From the NCBI GenBank assembly GCA_944380395.1, contig CALWHM010000006.1, positions 1 to 62,526 of the forward strand: 62,526 nucleotides of DNA, written 5' to 3'. Every line of letters starts with the position of its first letter. Position 1 is the first letter of the stretch. Made by a program: the position numbers and the translations under genes. The stretch is from an uncultured Clostridia bacterium (GTDB lineage: Bacteria > Bacillota > Clostridia > Christensenellales > UBA3700). Of the stretch, positions 8,055 through 16,544 are shown piece by piece. Under the pieces are notes generated by a model, which made no database searches, was not told the origin of the DNA, and was given only the letters and a program-made list of their open reading frames with translations.

Positions 8055-9620
8055 ATGGGCGTTATCATAGCAATGACGGGCGGCAGCGGACATATGGGCG
8101 CGGCGGTCACCCAACAATTTAAGACTTTGGACGGCGTGGACGAAATAAGGCTTTTGCTTTTGAACAAGAAGCACGAACGCCGCTTTTTTTCGCGGGCAAA
8201 GCGCGGCGCCAAGTGTCGTATGACAGCCGTTTTCGGCAATATCTCGGACAAGGAAAAGTGCCGCAAGCTGGTGGAAGGCGCAGACTACGTGATAAATTTG
8301 GCGGCGGTCATACCTCCGCATTCGGATAAGGACCCGAACGCAAGCTATGAATGCAATTGGATAGGCGCGAAAAACATAGCGGACTGCGTTTACGAAGCGC
8401 AGCCTCAGCCCAAGCTCATACACTGTTCCACCGTGGCGCTGTACGGGCACCGCAACTATCTGCACCCTTGGGGGCGCGTGGGCGATCCTCTGCTGGTTTC
8501 CCCCTTTGACAACTATGCCGCGCATAAGAAAAAGGGCGAAAGATATGTTTTGGAGCGCGGCATAAAGACGTGGGCGGTATTGCGCCAGACGGGTATGCTT
8601 TATAAAAATCTATTGTTTTGCAATCTCAATGACGGACTTATGTTCCACACCTGCCTTAACGTGCCGCTGGAATGGGTCAGCGATACGGACAGCGGCAGAC
8701 TGCTGAAAAACATAATAGAAAAGGATATGAAAGGAGAGTGCGAAGATTTTTGGCGCAAATGCTACAATATCGGCGGCGGGGACGGCAACAGAAATACGGG
8801 CTTTGAAACCTTTGACGACTGTTTTAAGGAATTGGGGCTTAACACCAAAAAAGAACTTTCCCCCGCCTGGCACTCCATACGGAACTTTCACGGCATTTGG
8901 TTTGAAGACAGTGACGTGCTGGAAGAGATGTTCCGCTTCCGCCGCGACCGCGCGGACAGTTATTGGAAGGAAGTGTTCGACAAGCGCCGCATCTTTCGCA
9001 TGGCAAGGATATTGCCGGACGGACTTGTGTCGCGCATGGTGCTAAGGCGCCTGCTCAAAGATTACAACGCGCCGCGCAAGTGGATAAAGGATAAGGAAAA
9101 GGGGCTTATAAAGGCGTACTTCGGCGCCACGCTCAACGTGGACTGCCTTATCACGGATTGGAAGGACTATCCGCTGCTTGCCGAAGGCAAGGTGGTGGGC
9201 GGCGATATAGATTACAACGCTTTAAGAGATGTGAAAAACGTAAAGGCGATGGGAATGCATCTGAATCACGGCTATAATGAGGACAAGAAGGACAGCGAAC
9301 TTGACATAGAGGATATGAAGGAGGCGGCGCGCTTCCGCGGCGGAGAGTGCCTTTCTCAAAGTATGGTCAAGGGCGATTTGTACACGCCTTTGAAGTGGCG
9401 CTGCCACGACGGGCACGAATTTACCGCTTCCCCCTATACGGTGATAAAGGCGGGACATTGGTGTGAAGAGTGCGAACCCTTGGGCGTTTGGGATTACGAC
9501 AGGCAGGCAAAGTTTTCCCCGTTCTATGCGCAGGTGTGGTACGACACGCACGCAAGAGGGGAAAAGTACATCTACTGCTACGACGAAAACGGCAAGGCGA
9601 CTTTCAAGACTTTTGAGTGA
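8055..9620 (+). CDS. NAD-dependent epimerase/dehydratase (extended SDR) with C-terminal zinc ribbon
   Basis: 521 residues, much longer than a usual extended SDR (~310-340). Residues 1-~260 are a Rossmann domain: nucleotide motif TGGSGHMG, the catalytic-type HCSTVALYG segment, and a YAAHK that fits the YxxxK pair. A middle part (~270-430) has no recognised signature. Near the C-terminus C450, H451, H454, C470 and C473 form a probable zinc ribbon. The substrate is unknown; the family mostly acts on nucleotide sugars or steroid-like hydroxyls. The start at 8055 has AAGAGGTG upstream; GTG 8046 overlaps that site. The next gene starts 9 bp after the stop, so the two are probably one transcript. 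Confidence 0.85.
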   Translation: MGVIIAMTGGSGHMGAAVTQQFKTLDGVDEIRLLLLNKKHERRFFSRAKRGAKCRMTAVFGNISDKEKCRKLVEGADYVINLAAVIPPHSDKDPNASYECNWIGAKNIADCVYEAQPQPKLIHCSTVALYGHRNYLHPWGRVGDPLLVSPFDNYAAHKKKGERYVLERGIKTWAVLRQTGMLYKNLLFCNLNDGLMFHTCLNVPLEWVSDTDSGRLLKNIIEKDMKGECEDFWRKCYNIGGGDGNRNTGFETFDDCFKELGLNTKKELSPAWHSIRNFHGIWFEDSDVLEEMFRFRRDRADSYWKEVFDKRRIFRMARILPDGLVSRMVLRRLLKDYNAPRKWIKDKEKGLIKAYFGATLNVDCLITDWKDYPLLAEGKVVGGDIDYNALRDVKNVKAMGMHLNHGYNEDKKDSELDIEDMKEAARFRGGECLSQSMVKGDLYTPLKWRCHDGHEFTASPYTVIKAGHWCEECEPLGVWDYDRQAKFSPFYAQVWYDTHARGEKYIYCYDENGKATFKTFE

Positions 9621-9629
9621 GGTGAGTAT

Positions 9630-10505
9630 ATGAAAAGAGTGGCTGTATATTACTTTTCCGCAACGGGGAACACCCTAAGAGTGTGCAAATTGATAAAAGA
9701 AAATCTTGAAGCGCTGGGCGCAAAAGTGGATATGATAAAGGCGGAAGAAAAATTCGACGCTGAGTTTTCGCCGGAAAATTACGATACTTTTGCCGTGGCT
9801 TATCCCGTGCACGGCTTTAACGCCCCTTCCAACGTGGTGGAGTACGTCAAGGCTTTCCCTAGCGGTGCCAAGGGGTATTACATAATAAAAAGCTCCGGAG
9901 AGCCTGCGCCCGCCAACCGCGATTCTTCGCATCAAATAGTGGATATTTTGCGTAAAAAAGGATATGAGATGCTGGACGAGTTCCACTACGTGATGCCCTA
10001 CAATATGATATTCCGCCACGATAAGGATATGGTGGATATGATGTGGAAAAGGGCGGTGGACGCCGCGCCGTTCGACGCAAAGGAGATATTCGAGGGCGGA
10101 AGAGGAGAGATAAAGCAAAAACTCAGGCACAAGTTCATCTCCCGCCTGTTCTTAGTGGAGCACGGCGGCATGCGCCTTATCGGAAGAAGCTTTAAGGTGG
10201 ATATGAAAAAATGCGTCAAGTGCGGCAAATGCGTCAGGGAATGCCCTATGAAAAACATAACTTTCGACGGGGAAAAATTTACGTTCGGCAAAAATTGTCT
10301 GGGCTGTATGCGCTGTTCGTTCAATTGCCCGACCAACGCCTTTAACATAGGTATTTTGCAGGGCTGGAAGGTGAACGGAGCTTACGACATAGGCGATATG
10401 AAGGAATATGAAGAGGGCAAAGTGTGCAAGTACTGCAACAAGTCCTACAAAAAATATTTCACCGCTAAAGGCGGAAACAGCATACGCAATAAATCAAAAG
10501 ATTGA
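9630..10505 (+). CDS. EFR1-type flavodoxin/ferredoxin fusion protein
   Basis: 291 residues. The N-terminal ~165 residues are flavodoxin-like, with the FMN phosphate loop FSATGNT at residues 9-15. Residues ~195-240 hold two 4Fe-4S motifs (CVKCGKCVRECP and CLGCMRCSFNCP), and a further CKYC occurs near 272. The architecture matches the EFR1 family of anaerobes, presumed to carry electrons from FMN to Fe-S clusters. The partner is unknown; the adjoining epimerase-like gene is the obvious candidate since the two are 9 bp apart. The ribosome site is GAGGTGA before the ATG. Confidence 0.92.
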   Translation: MKRVAVYYFSATGNTLRVCKLIKENLEALGAKVDMIKAEEKFDAEFSPENYDTFAVAYPVHGFNAPSNVVEYVKAFPSGAKGYYIIKSSGEPAPANRDSSHQIVDILRKKGYEMLDEFHYVMPYNMIFRHDKDMVDMMWKRAVDAAPFDAKEIFEGGRGEIKQKLRHKFISRLFLVEHGGMRLIGRSFKVDMKKCVKCGKCVRECPMKNITFDGEKFTFGKNCLGCMRCSFNCPTNAFNIGILQGWKVNGAYDIGDMKEYEEGKVCKYCNKSYKKYFTAKGGNSIRNKSKD

Positions 10506-10530
10506 AAAATACGCAAAAGTGTGTTAAAAT
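10502..10530 (+). promoter_or_regulatory. promoter of the two-component pair
   Basis: TTGAAA and TAAAAT with a 17-nt spacer; the start site would lie ~25 nt before the response-regulator ATG, which has a GGTGAAG ribosome site. The -35 box overlaps the end of the preceding gene. Confidence 0.65.
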
Positions 10531-10560
10531 CAAATATGACGAAATCTATACGGTGAAGAT

Positions 10561-11244
10561 ATGGAAAACAAAAAGATATTGGTAGCAGAAGACAATACCG
10601 AAATGTCGGATATGGTGCGCAACTACCTGCTCAAAGCGGGGCACACGGTATATCAGGCGTTTGACGGCTTGCAAGCCATAGACCTTGCAAAAGCAGTCAA
10701 GCCCGACCTTATACTTTTGGATATAATGATGCCCATCTGCGACGGCTTCGAGGTGTGCGAAACGGTGCGCAAGTTTATGAACGTGCCCGTCATCATCATC
10801 TCCGCGCTTGTGGACGAGGATACCAAAATGCGCATGTTCGATTTGGGCGCGGACGACTATATGACCAAGCCGTTTTCCTTCAAGGAGATGGTCATGCGCG
10901 TGAACGCACAGCTCAGGCGGTATTACGAGTTTTCGCCCGTCAAGCAGAACAGGCGCACGTACGGCAGACTTACCATTTGTTCGGACAGATTTGAAGTAAA
11001 GGTGGACGGGGAGGAGATAAACCTGTCTTCCACGGAGTTCAGACTGCTGGACTTCCTTACAAGCAACGAAAACCGCATTATGTCCAAACAGCAGATAATA
11101 GACGCCGTTTGGGGTGAGGACGACTATATAGACGAAAATACCGTAGCGGTGACCATATCCCGTCTGCGCGACAAGCTGAACAAGCTGGGCGTGAACGGCA
11201 TAGCCACCGTGTGGGGCTTCGGCTATAAGTGGCAGGCGCTATGA
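10561..11244 (+). CDS. OmpR/PhoB-type response regulator
   Basis: 227 residues. Receiver domain 1-~118 with the acidic pocket ED (10-11), phosphoacceptor Asp54 in LILLDIMMP, and Lys103 in MTKPFSF. The C-terminal ~130-227 is a winged helix of the OmpR class (INLSSTEFRLLDFL, IDENTVAVTISRLRDKL, TVWGFGYKW). Its stop overlaps the kinase start by 4 nt (ATGA), so the two are translationally coupled. Targets are not identifiable here. Confidence 0.95.
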   Translation: MENKKILVAEDNTEMSDMVRNYLLKAGHTVYQAFDGLQAIDLAKAVKPDLILLDIMMPICDGFEVCETVRKFMNVPVIIISALVDEDTKMRMFDLGADDYMTKPFSFKEMVMRVNAQLRRYYEFSPVKQNRRTYGRLTICSDRFEVKVDGEEINLSSTEFRLLDFLTSNENRIMSKQQIIDAVWGEDDYIDENTVAVTISRLRDKLNKLGVNGIATVWGFGYKWQAL

Positions 11245-12104
11245 GGGTAAACGAATACATTCTCAAGGAGATAGAGCGCATTTACAATGAGCGCGAATTT
11301 GATAAGCCGGTCATCGTGCGCGGCACTATAAGGCAGCGCAAAATACTCTATCGTTTGGAGAGCGCGCGCATAGACCTTATGCGCGAGCGGGAGCGGATAA
11401 CCAAACAGTTTGAATACACCACCGTGTCCGTTGCCGGCATAATACACGATATTAAAACTCCTATGGCGCTTATCGCCGGCTATGCGGAATGCTTGCAGGA
11501 CGGGGTGGGGGACAAGGACTATCTCAAACTTATTTTGGAAACGATAGAAAAATTGCAGGGCATAGTGGATTCCGTGTCCCTGCCAAAATCCTTCAACGCG
11601 CGCGAGGACGTGGACGTAAAGGAGTTTGTCAGCGGCAGACCTTATTTTTACGCGGAGTTCAACCGCTACCGCGATATGGTGGAGGAAAGGGGCATAAAGT
11701 ACGTTATCGGCAGACTGCCCGCAATTACCGAATGGTTTTGCCGCAACTCCGCCACCGTGGGTATGTATATCAATAAAAAACTTATAGACAGGGTGGTGCA
11801 GAACATTATAAGCAACGATCTGCGCTACACTCCCAAAGGCGGCGTTATCCGCGTGATATTCAGCAAGGGCAGACAGTATTTTTACATCAGGATAAAGGAT
11901 AACGGCTCGGGAATAAAGCGTGCGGACGTCCCGTTTATTTTCGACAGGGGATTTCAGTCAGGTTCGGGCGGAAGCAAGGGCTTGGGGCTTTATATGGCGC
12001 AGGACATCATCAAACGCCACGGCGGCGATATAACGGTAAAAAGCAAGCAGGGCAAGGGCACGACTTTCACCATAAAGCTGCCCATCGTGCCTATGATCAA
12101 ATAA
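11241..12104 (+). CDS. soluble sensor histidine kinase
   Basis: 287 residues. No hydrophobic segment long enough for a membrane helix is present, so the kinase appears cytoplasmic. A short N-terminal part rich in charged helices leads to the H box (IIHDIKTPM, His69), then a HATPase_c domain with the N box (NIISNDLRYTP), G1 (DNGSGIK) and G2 (GSKGLGLYM). The signal must be internal or delivered by another protein. ATG 11241 overlaps the regulator's stop; a GTG at 11229 in frame is less likely. Confidence 0.93.
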   Translation: MRVNEYILKEIERIYNEREFDKPVIVRGTIRQRKILYRLESARIDLMRERERITKQFEYTTVSVAGIIHDIKTPMALIAGYAECLQDGVGDKDYLKLILETIEKLQGIVDSVSLPKSFNAREDVDVKEFVSGRPYFYAEFNRYRDMVEERGIKYVIGRLPAITEWFCRNSATVGMYINKKLIDRVVQNIISNDLRYTPKGGVIRVIFSKGRQYFYIRIKDNGSGIKRADVPFIFDRGFQSGSGGSKGLGLYMAQDIIKRHGGDITVKSKQGKGTTFTIKLPIVPMIK

Positions 12105-12119
12105 ATTTCGGGGGTAAGT

Positions 12120-12947
12120 ATGATAGTTACGGGCAAGGAACTTTTGAGCAAGGCTAAGGCGGGCAAATATGCCGTCCCCGCGCTGAACGTGGATAATTTG
12201 GAAAGCGTTATCGGGGTGCTGCGTGCGGCGGAGGAAACGGGCAAAAGCATAATAGTGCAGACAATTCCGCGCACGCTGGACTACGGCGGCGTGGGCACCT
12301 ATTCCGCTATGATAAGGGCGCTTTACGGCGGCGGAGCGGATATATGCATTCATCTCGATCACGGCGGCAGTGAGGAGATATGCCGCAAATGCATAGAAAA
12401 AGGCTACACTTCCGTGATGATAGACGGCTCTGCGCTTCCCTTTGAAGAGAACGTAAAACTTACTGCTAGGGTGGCTGACATCGCGCACGCGGCGGGCGTG
12501 AGCGTGGAAGGAGAGCTGGGCACGATAGGCGGCAAGGAACAAACGGAAGGAAAGATAAGTTATACCGATCCAAAGCAGGCGCGCGAGTTCGCCATGCGCA
12601 CGGGCGTGGACAGCCTTGCCGTGGGCGTGGGTACGGCGCACGGAGTTTATAAGGGAGTTCCGCATATCGCCGTGGACAGGATATACGAAATAGCCGCGCT
12701 TACGGATGTGCCGCTGGTACTGCACGGGGCAAGCGGACTTTCGGACGAAGTGATACGCAATTGCATAGCCGCCGGCATAACCAAGATAAATTTCGCAACG
12801 CAGTTAAGGCAGGCGTTCACGGAAGGGCTGAGAAGGGCGCTTGCAAAAGCTCCCGAAGCGTTCGATCCCAAGGCGTATCTGCCGGAGGCGATAGAGTACG
12901 TCAAAAATGCCGCGGTCGGCATAATAAATTTGTGCTGCGGAATGTGA
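12120..12947 (+). CDS. class II (zinc) fructose-bisphosphate/ketose-bisphosphate aldolase
   Basis: 275 residues. Cleaves a ketose bisphosphate to DHAP and an aldehyde. Zinc and substrate motifs: HLDHGGS (~82-88), EGELGTIGG with the second zinc-site Glu region, GTAHGVYKG and VLHGASGL with the other zinc histidines, and KINFATQL near the phosphate site. It follows the histidine kinase by 15 bp with a GGGGGTAAG ribosome site. Whether it is glycolytic Fba or a tagatose/ketose-specific form cannot be settled. A hairpin lies between it and the convergent dnaI-like gene. Confidence 0.9.
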   Translation: MIVTGKELLSKAKAGKYAVPALNVDNLESVIGVLRAAEETGKSIIVQTIPRTLDYGGVGTYSAMIRALYGGGADICIHLDHGGSEEICRKCIEKGYTSVMIDGSALPFEENVKLTARVADIAHAAGVSVEGELGTIGGKEQTEGKISYTDPKQAREFAMRTGVDSLAVGVGTAHGVYKGVPHIAVDRIYEIAALTDVPLVLHGASGLSDEVIRNCIAAGITKINFATQLRQAFTEGLRRALAKAPEAFDPKAYLPEAIEYVKNAAVGIINLCCGM

Positions 12948-12979
12948 GCGCGCAAGTTCGGAATATATCGCAAATAAAG

Positions 12980-13003
12980 ACAGCCGCCTGTTCGGGCGGC
13001 TGT
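12980..13003. terminator. hairpin between convergent aldolase and dnaI-like genes
   Basis: ACAGCCGCC / GGCGGCTGT pair perfectly across a 6-nt loop. The U-tracts on both sides are short and broken, so it is a moderate terminator for both directions. Confidence 0.65.
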
Positions 13004-13006
13004 AAT

Positions 13007-13954
13007 TTAATCATCGGTTGCTTTTTTACTGCCCGCAAGGCGCAGGTCGTCGCCCATTAGGCGTTTGTAAGAGCAATAGCGCTTATTGAACAGGCGGGAA
13101 AAAATGCGTTCGCCGTAACGATCGCTTATTTCATCGCTCTCAAGATTGGTGGTTATCATCACGCTTTTGCCTTGAGCAAAGCGGCTGTCAAAAATGTCGT
13201 ACATATACTCCAATGTCACATTTTTATATATCTGCTCCGTGCCCAAATCGTCTATCATAAGCATATCCGCGTCCAAAAACTCGTCCAAAATATTCGCCTT
13301 GGTCTGCAAATCGGACACATGATATTCAAGTAACTTTTTATTGAACATAAACGCCGTGGTAAACAGCACGGTAAAGCCCCTGTCCGCCAAGGCGTTTCCC
13401 ACCGCCGCCATAAGGCAGGTCTTGCCGCTGCCCACTTCTCCCGAAATAATAAGACTTTTTACGGGAGTATCGGGGAAATCTTCGGCAAACTTTTTGTACA
13501 GGGCGTACGCCTTGTTCAGCGTTTCGCGCTGGCGGCAGTCAAAAGAGTCTATGTCGTTTTGCTCGAACGTAAACGGAGGCAAGGTGCCGCGGCTGCGCGT
13601 TTTAATGAGTTCGTCCAAAAGTTTTTTCGCGCATTCGCAGCGAGTGCCGTCCTCATTAAAGCCCGTATCCTTGCAAACAGGGCAGGTGAACACGGGATGA
13701 ATGCTCAAGCCGCGCTCTTTCAGCCAGGCGTCGCGCTGCTTTTCCAAACGGGCAAGCTTTTTTTCTCCCGCTTCGTCCGGTTTTCCCTGAGAGCGGACAA
13801 AGGAGGTCTTTAACGTAAGTTCTCTCGTATCAAAATCAAGGCGGGCGAAAACTTCGTCCCGTTTAGCCGTTTCGTAATCGCGCGCGGCGCGCTCAAACGC
13901 GTCGGCGCGCCGCTGCTGCAAAATTTCCGCAATTTGTTTTTCCAAGTTTTCCAT
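13007..13954 (-). CDS. DnaC/DnaI-like helicase-loader ATPase
   Basis: 315 residues. An N-terminal helical region (~1-80) is followed by a zinc-binding CPVC...CEC cluster (~90-107) and an AAA+ domain with Walker A GEVGSGKT (~171-178), Walker B MLMIDDLG and sensor-type MITTNLES. This is the IstB/DnaC/DnaI class that loads the replicative helicase; a lone transposition-helper role (IstB) is unlikely because no transposase is adjacent and a DnaD protein is directly upstream. The gene begins 2 nt after the dnaD stop (TAATAATGG), indicating one operon. Confidence 0.92.
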   Translation of the reverse strand: MENLEKQIAEILQQRRADAFERAARDYETAKRDEVFARLDFDTRELTLKTSFVRSQGKPDEAGEKKLARLEKQRDAWLKERGLSIHPVFTCPVCKDTGFNEDGTRCECAKKLLDELIKTRSRGTLPPFTFEQNDIDSFDCRQRETLNKAYALYKKFAEDFPDTPVKSLIISGEVGSGKTCLMAAVGNALADRGFTVLFTTAFMFNKKLLEYHVSDLQTKANILDEFLDADMLMIDDLGTEQIYKNVTLEYMYDIFDSRFAQGKSVMITTNLESDEISDRYGERIFSRLFNKRYCSYKRLMGDDLRLAGSKKATDD

Positions 13955-13956
13955 TA

Positions 13957-15390
13957 TTAAAAGTCGTCAAAGTTGTCCGGATCGCCCAAAAATGCGTCCA
14001 GCTGTTGTTTGGTATATGTGCGTTCGCCGCCAAAGGGCTTTCCCCCGGCAGGCGTGCCGCTTGCCTTTTTAGCCTGTTCCAAAGTGGTTATGTTCTGCCG
14101 CTTCCAATTTGCCAAGGTGTTGCCCACGTTGGACATTGCGTTGGCTCTGCCTTGAGCCAAACTTGCCGCGTACAAAATAACGTCGTCGGAAAATCCCCAC
14201 GTGTCCGCCCACACCGCATACAGGTCGCGGTCGTTCATTGTCACGGTGCGCGAACTGCCCGTTGCGGCTATCACTTTGGCTATCTGCTCGTCGCGCGCCG
14301 CGCAGCCCGCCAGATATTCGTCTATCGCGCTTGCGCTCAGACAGCCTTCTTTTAACATCTTGTTCACCGTTGCGTTCATTCCCTCTGCCGTTTTTACTCC
14401 GCGGATAAAGCATTGGTCGGCTATTTTCAGCAGGGCGTCGCGTTCAAATCCCTTGGAAAGCCAGGGGGAAACGTATACTTCCGCCGCCTGGTCGGGATTT
14501 TCGCACCACAATCCCAAGTGCTTGTATATGTCGCGCGTAAGTGAGCGCAGCTTGCGTCTGTTTTCGTTATAAGCGTCTATCTCGCCGACAGTGAATAAGG
14601 ACATACGGAAATAGCTGTCCAGCAAATTATCCAACTTGCTCATTCCGCCCTTATTCTTACAGCTTGCCGCCACATGCAGAATGACTTCGTCCGTAAAGTC
14701 CCAGCTTTGCGTCCACTTCATATACATCTGCTTGTCGTCGAAGTCGGGGGAGCCTTTCCTGCCCAGCGCCGCCATCAGCTTGCGCAGTTTGTCGGAGTTT
14801 TCCTCCATCTGCCTGATTTTTTCTTCCGCCTGTTCCGCGGTGCGTATGCCCTGATTTATCCAGTCGCGGGCGCAGGTGAGGATATAACTCCAATTCACGC
14901 TTTCGCCCTTGCCGTTTATGCAGTAAGCGGCTATCATTATCAGCAGTTCGTCGGGCACTTTGTTTGCGGAGATAAAGTCGTAATATCTCTCGTATTCGGT
15001 GGGCGTTATCATACGGTGCGGGTAAAGCGCCTGAAGCTGAGCGTTGAAGTCGGTGAATCTGCCCGCCTTGAATTTGCGCACCTTGCCGCCCACTTCGCGC
15101 GGATGGTTGTACACCACTTTGAGGGGTGAAAGGGAAGTTATAGTGACAAGTCCGGTTTCCTTCCAATAATCGAACGCGCGTTCCACGGCGGTCAAAGGCA
15201 TGGAAAGATATTCCGCCATCGCCTGAGCGGAAGTTATCGATCCGTCCCGTTCGGAACACAGATAAAGACCGAACAGATAAACTTTCACATAGTCGCCCTT
15301 TGCCTCAGGCAGCCATTCCGTGATGAATTTGTTATCCACCGAGCAGGAATCGTTCAAACCCCAGCGGGCGCTGAATGCACAAAAAGACAC
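13957..15390 (-). CDS. DnaD-like primosomal protein with four DnaB_2 repeats
   Basis: 477 residues. The N-terminal winged-helix part (~1-110; ITEWLPEAKGDYVKVYLFGLYLC) matches the DnaD N-domain. After it come four consecutive DnaB_2-like helical modules, recognisable by the repeated W-x(n)-DEVIL / ILxAA core: DELLIMIAAYC, DEVILHVAASC, RDALLKIADQC and DDVILYAASLA. Typical DnaD has one such module; several proteins of Clostridia have two or more. The predicted role is replication initiation or restart with the dnaI-like partner downstream. The chosen start is GTG 15390 with AAGGAGG 4 nt upstream; reading to 15528 would cross the leader hairpins and promoter. Confidence 0.88.
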   Translation of the reverse strand: MSFCAFSARWGLNDSCSVDNKFITEWLPEAKGDYVKVYLFGLYLCSERDGSITSAQAMAEYLSMPLTAVERAFDYWKETGLVTITSLSPLKVVYNHPREVGGKVRKFKAGRFTDFNAQLQALYPHRMITPTEYERYYDFISANKVPDELLIMIAAYCINGKGESVNWSYILTCARDWINQGIRTAEQAEEKIRQMEENSDKLRKLMAALGRKGSPDFDDKQMYMKWTQSWDFTDEVILHVAASCKNKGGMSKLDNLLDSYFRMSLFTVGEIDAYNENRRKLRSLTRDIYKHLGLWCENPDQAAEVYVSPWLSKGFERDALLKIADQCFIRGVKTAEGMNATVNKMLKEGCLSASAIDEYLAGCAARDEQIAKVIAATGSSRTVTMNDRDLYAVWADTWGFSDDVILYAASLAQGRANAMSNVGNTLANWKRQNITTLEQAKKASGTPAGGKPFGGERTYTKQQLDAFLGDPDNFDDF

Positions 15391-15402
15391 TTTTCCTCCT
15401 TG

Positions 15403-15446
15403 GGAGCCGCAGCTCCTCAGCCGCCGTACGCACCGAATGCGGCGGC
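15403..15446 (-). other. two hairpins in the dnaD leader
   Basis: GCCGCC/GGCGGC (15420-15446) and GGAGC-CGCA-GCTCC (15403-15416) lie between the promoter and the GTG, the second about 4 nt from the Shine-Dalgarno. They could tune translation. No known leader class is recognised. Confidence 0.45.
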
Positions 15447-15472
15447 AATATTTTCCACTGTTTGACAAAATC

Positions 15473-15501
15473 ATTTTAGCATAATACCAAAGCAAGTGCA
15501 A
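15473..15501 (-). promoter_or_regulatory. promoter of the dnaD-dnaI unit
   Basis: On the minus strand TTGCAC and TAAAAT are 17 nt apart; the transcript would have a leader of ~75 nt. Confidence 0.65.
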
Positions 15502-15534
15502 GTAAAAAGAAAGCCGCCTTGCTTTCAAAACGCT

Positions 15535-15562
15535 TTTACTCTCAAAAGAAATGTGTTATAAT
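15535..15562 (+). promoter_or_regulatory. promoter placed for a leaderless mRNA (88-aa protein)
   Basis: TATAAT (15557-15562) ends exactly 6 nt before ATG 15569; a weak TTTACT lies 16 nt upstream of it. Initiation 7 nt past the -10 falls on the A of ATG. No Shine-Dalgarno is present. Confidence 0.6.
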
Positions 15563-15568
15563 TCCCGT

Positions 15569-15835
15569 ATGGAAAAAAGCGTCAGAATATGGGCAAAACT
15601 TATTTCGGATGGGAAGGTGGCAAAGGACATCGTCTACACGGGGGATATGTTCTTTGACGAAGATTCTTTCCACGCCGCGGTGCGCGACATCTGCGACAAG
15701 CTGGATATATCCACGCCCGTGGTACTTCCGCAGCATTTTACCAACTTTATCCGCTTCCACAATTGCAGATTTTACGAATGGGACTTTGTGGACAGCTTTG
15801 ACTACGACAAATTTATTTTGGAAGACTGCAATTAA
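15569..15835 (+). CDS. conserved hypothetical protein, 88 aa
   Basis: A small soluble protein with no signal or membrane segment and no named family recognised. It has a mixed composition consistent with a folded domain (VRIWAKLISDGKVAKDIVY, then FHAAVRDICDKLDISTPVVL) and an acidic C-terminus (DFVDSFDYDKFILEDCN). The ATG at 15569 is preferred over 15551 because the latter lies upstream of the TATAAT box and would not be transcribed. The 11 bases before the ATG contain no ribosome site. It is divergent from dnaD with 178 bp between starts. Confidence 0.75.
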   Translation: MEKSVRIWAKLISDGKVAKDIVYTGDMFFDEDSFHAAVRDICDKLDISTPVVLPQHFTNFIRFHNCRFYEWDFVDSFDYDKFILEDCN

Positions 15836-15890
15836 AGCGCTCCGCGCCCGACGCGTAATTTGTTGAAAATCAAACACAAGAAAGGCAGCA

Positions 15891-16544
15891 ATGCTTATAC
15901 CGACACGTAACTTTGAAAAAAGAGTATATGGCGCACGGAAGCGGTAAATGCGTTTCCTTGCGGCAGGGGATTTTTCGATGATTTTTTTGCGGAAATGTCG
16001 CAGGCAATACTCTTGAATAAAATTATAAAAACAGATTGCATCAGGCTGCGTTCGGTATGGGAAGTTATATATAATACCCGAAAGCGACCGTAACGGAGCA
16101 CGGAGCTTGCTTTAAGCATAGGGATTTTGCGAAAGATTTTCACAAGACGGAGCGAAGTTGCATACAGACGCGTAACTTTGAAAAAAGAGTATATGTCGCG
16201 CGGAAGCGGTAAACGCGTTTCCTTGCGGCAGAGGATTTTTCGATGATTTTTTGCGGAAAGGTCGCAGGCAATACTCTCGAACAAAATTACTTGAAAACAG
16301 ACTGCAATCAAGCGGAGTCCGGCACGGAAAGTTATAAATATACCCGAAAGCGACCGTAACGGAGCACGGAGCTTGCTTTAAGCATAGGGATTTTGCGAAA
16401 GATTTTCACAAGACGGAGCGAATGTTCATACCGACACGTAACTTTGAAAAAAAGGTTATATGGCGCGCGGAAGCGGTAAAGGCGTTTCTTGCGGCAGGGG
16501 ATTTTTCGATGATTTTTTGCGGAAAGGGCGCAGGCAATACTCTT
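15891..16544. repeat. noncoding tandem repeat, 265-266 bp period, ~2.5 copies
   Basis: Copies begin near 15891, 16156 and 16422, each opening with a near-identical CGTAACTTTGAAAAA block (15906, 16171, 16437). Copies 1 and 2 are full and copy 3 stops after ~123 bp. The stretch from CGAAAGCGACCGTAACGGAGC to ACAAGACGGAGCG is almost unchanged between copies 1 and 2, while the middle (around 16010-16070 and 16280-16335) has drifted. Reading frames on either strand owe their length to the repetition and lack ribosome sites. Each copy contains a small GCTTGCTTTAAGC hairpin. It fills most of the 860-bp gap between the 88-aa gene and rex. Confidence 0.85.

Noticed and set aside
13007-13954. IstB transposition helper
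   Set aside because: AAA+ domain is similar, but the zinc cluster, the DnaD neighbour and lack of a transposase favour a helicase loader.
15895-16311. Minus-strand frame of 138 codons in the tandem repeat
   Set aside because: Its length and internal similarity come from the 266-bp repetition, codon use is unlike the neighbours and no ribosome site exists.
15891-16544. CRISPR or insertion sequence
   Set aside because: Unit is 266 bp with no spacer structure, no transposase and no terminal inverted repeats.
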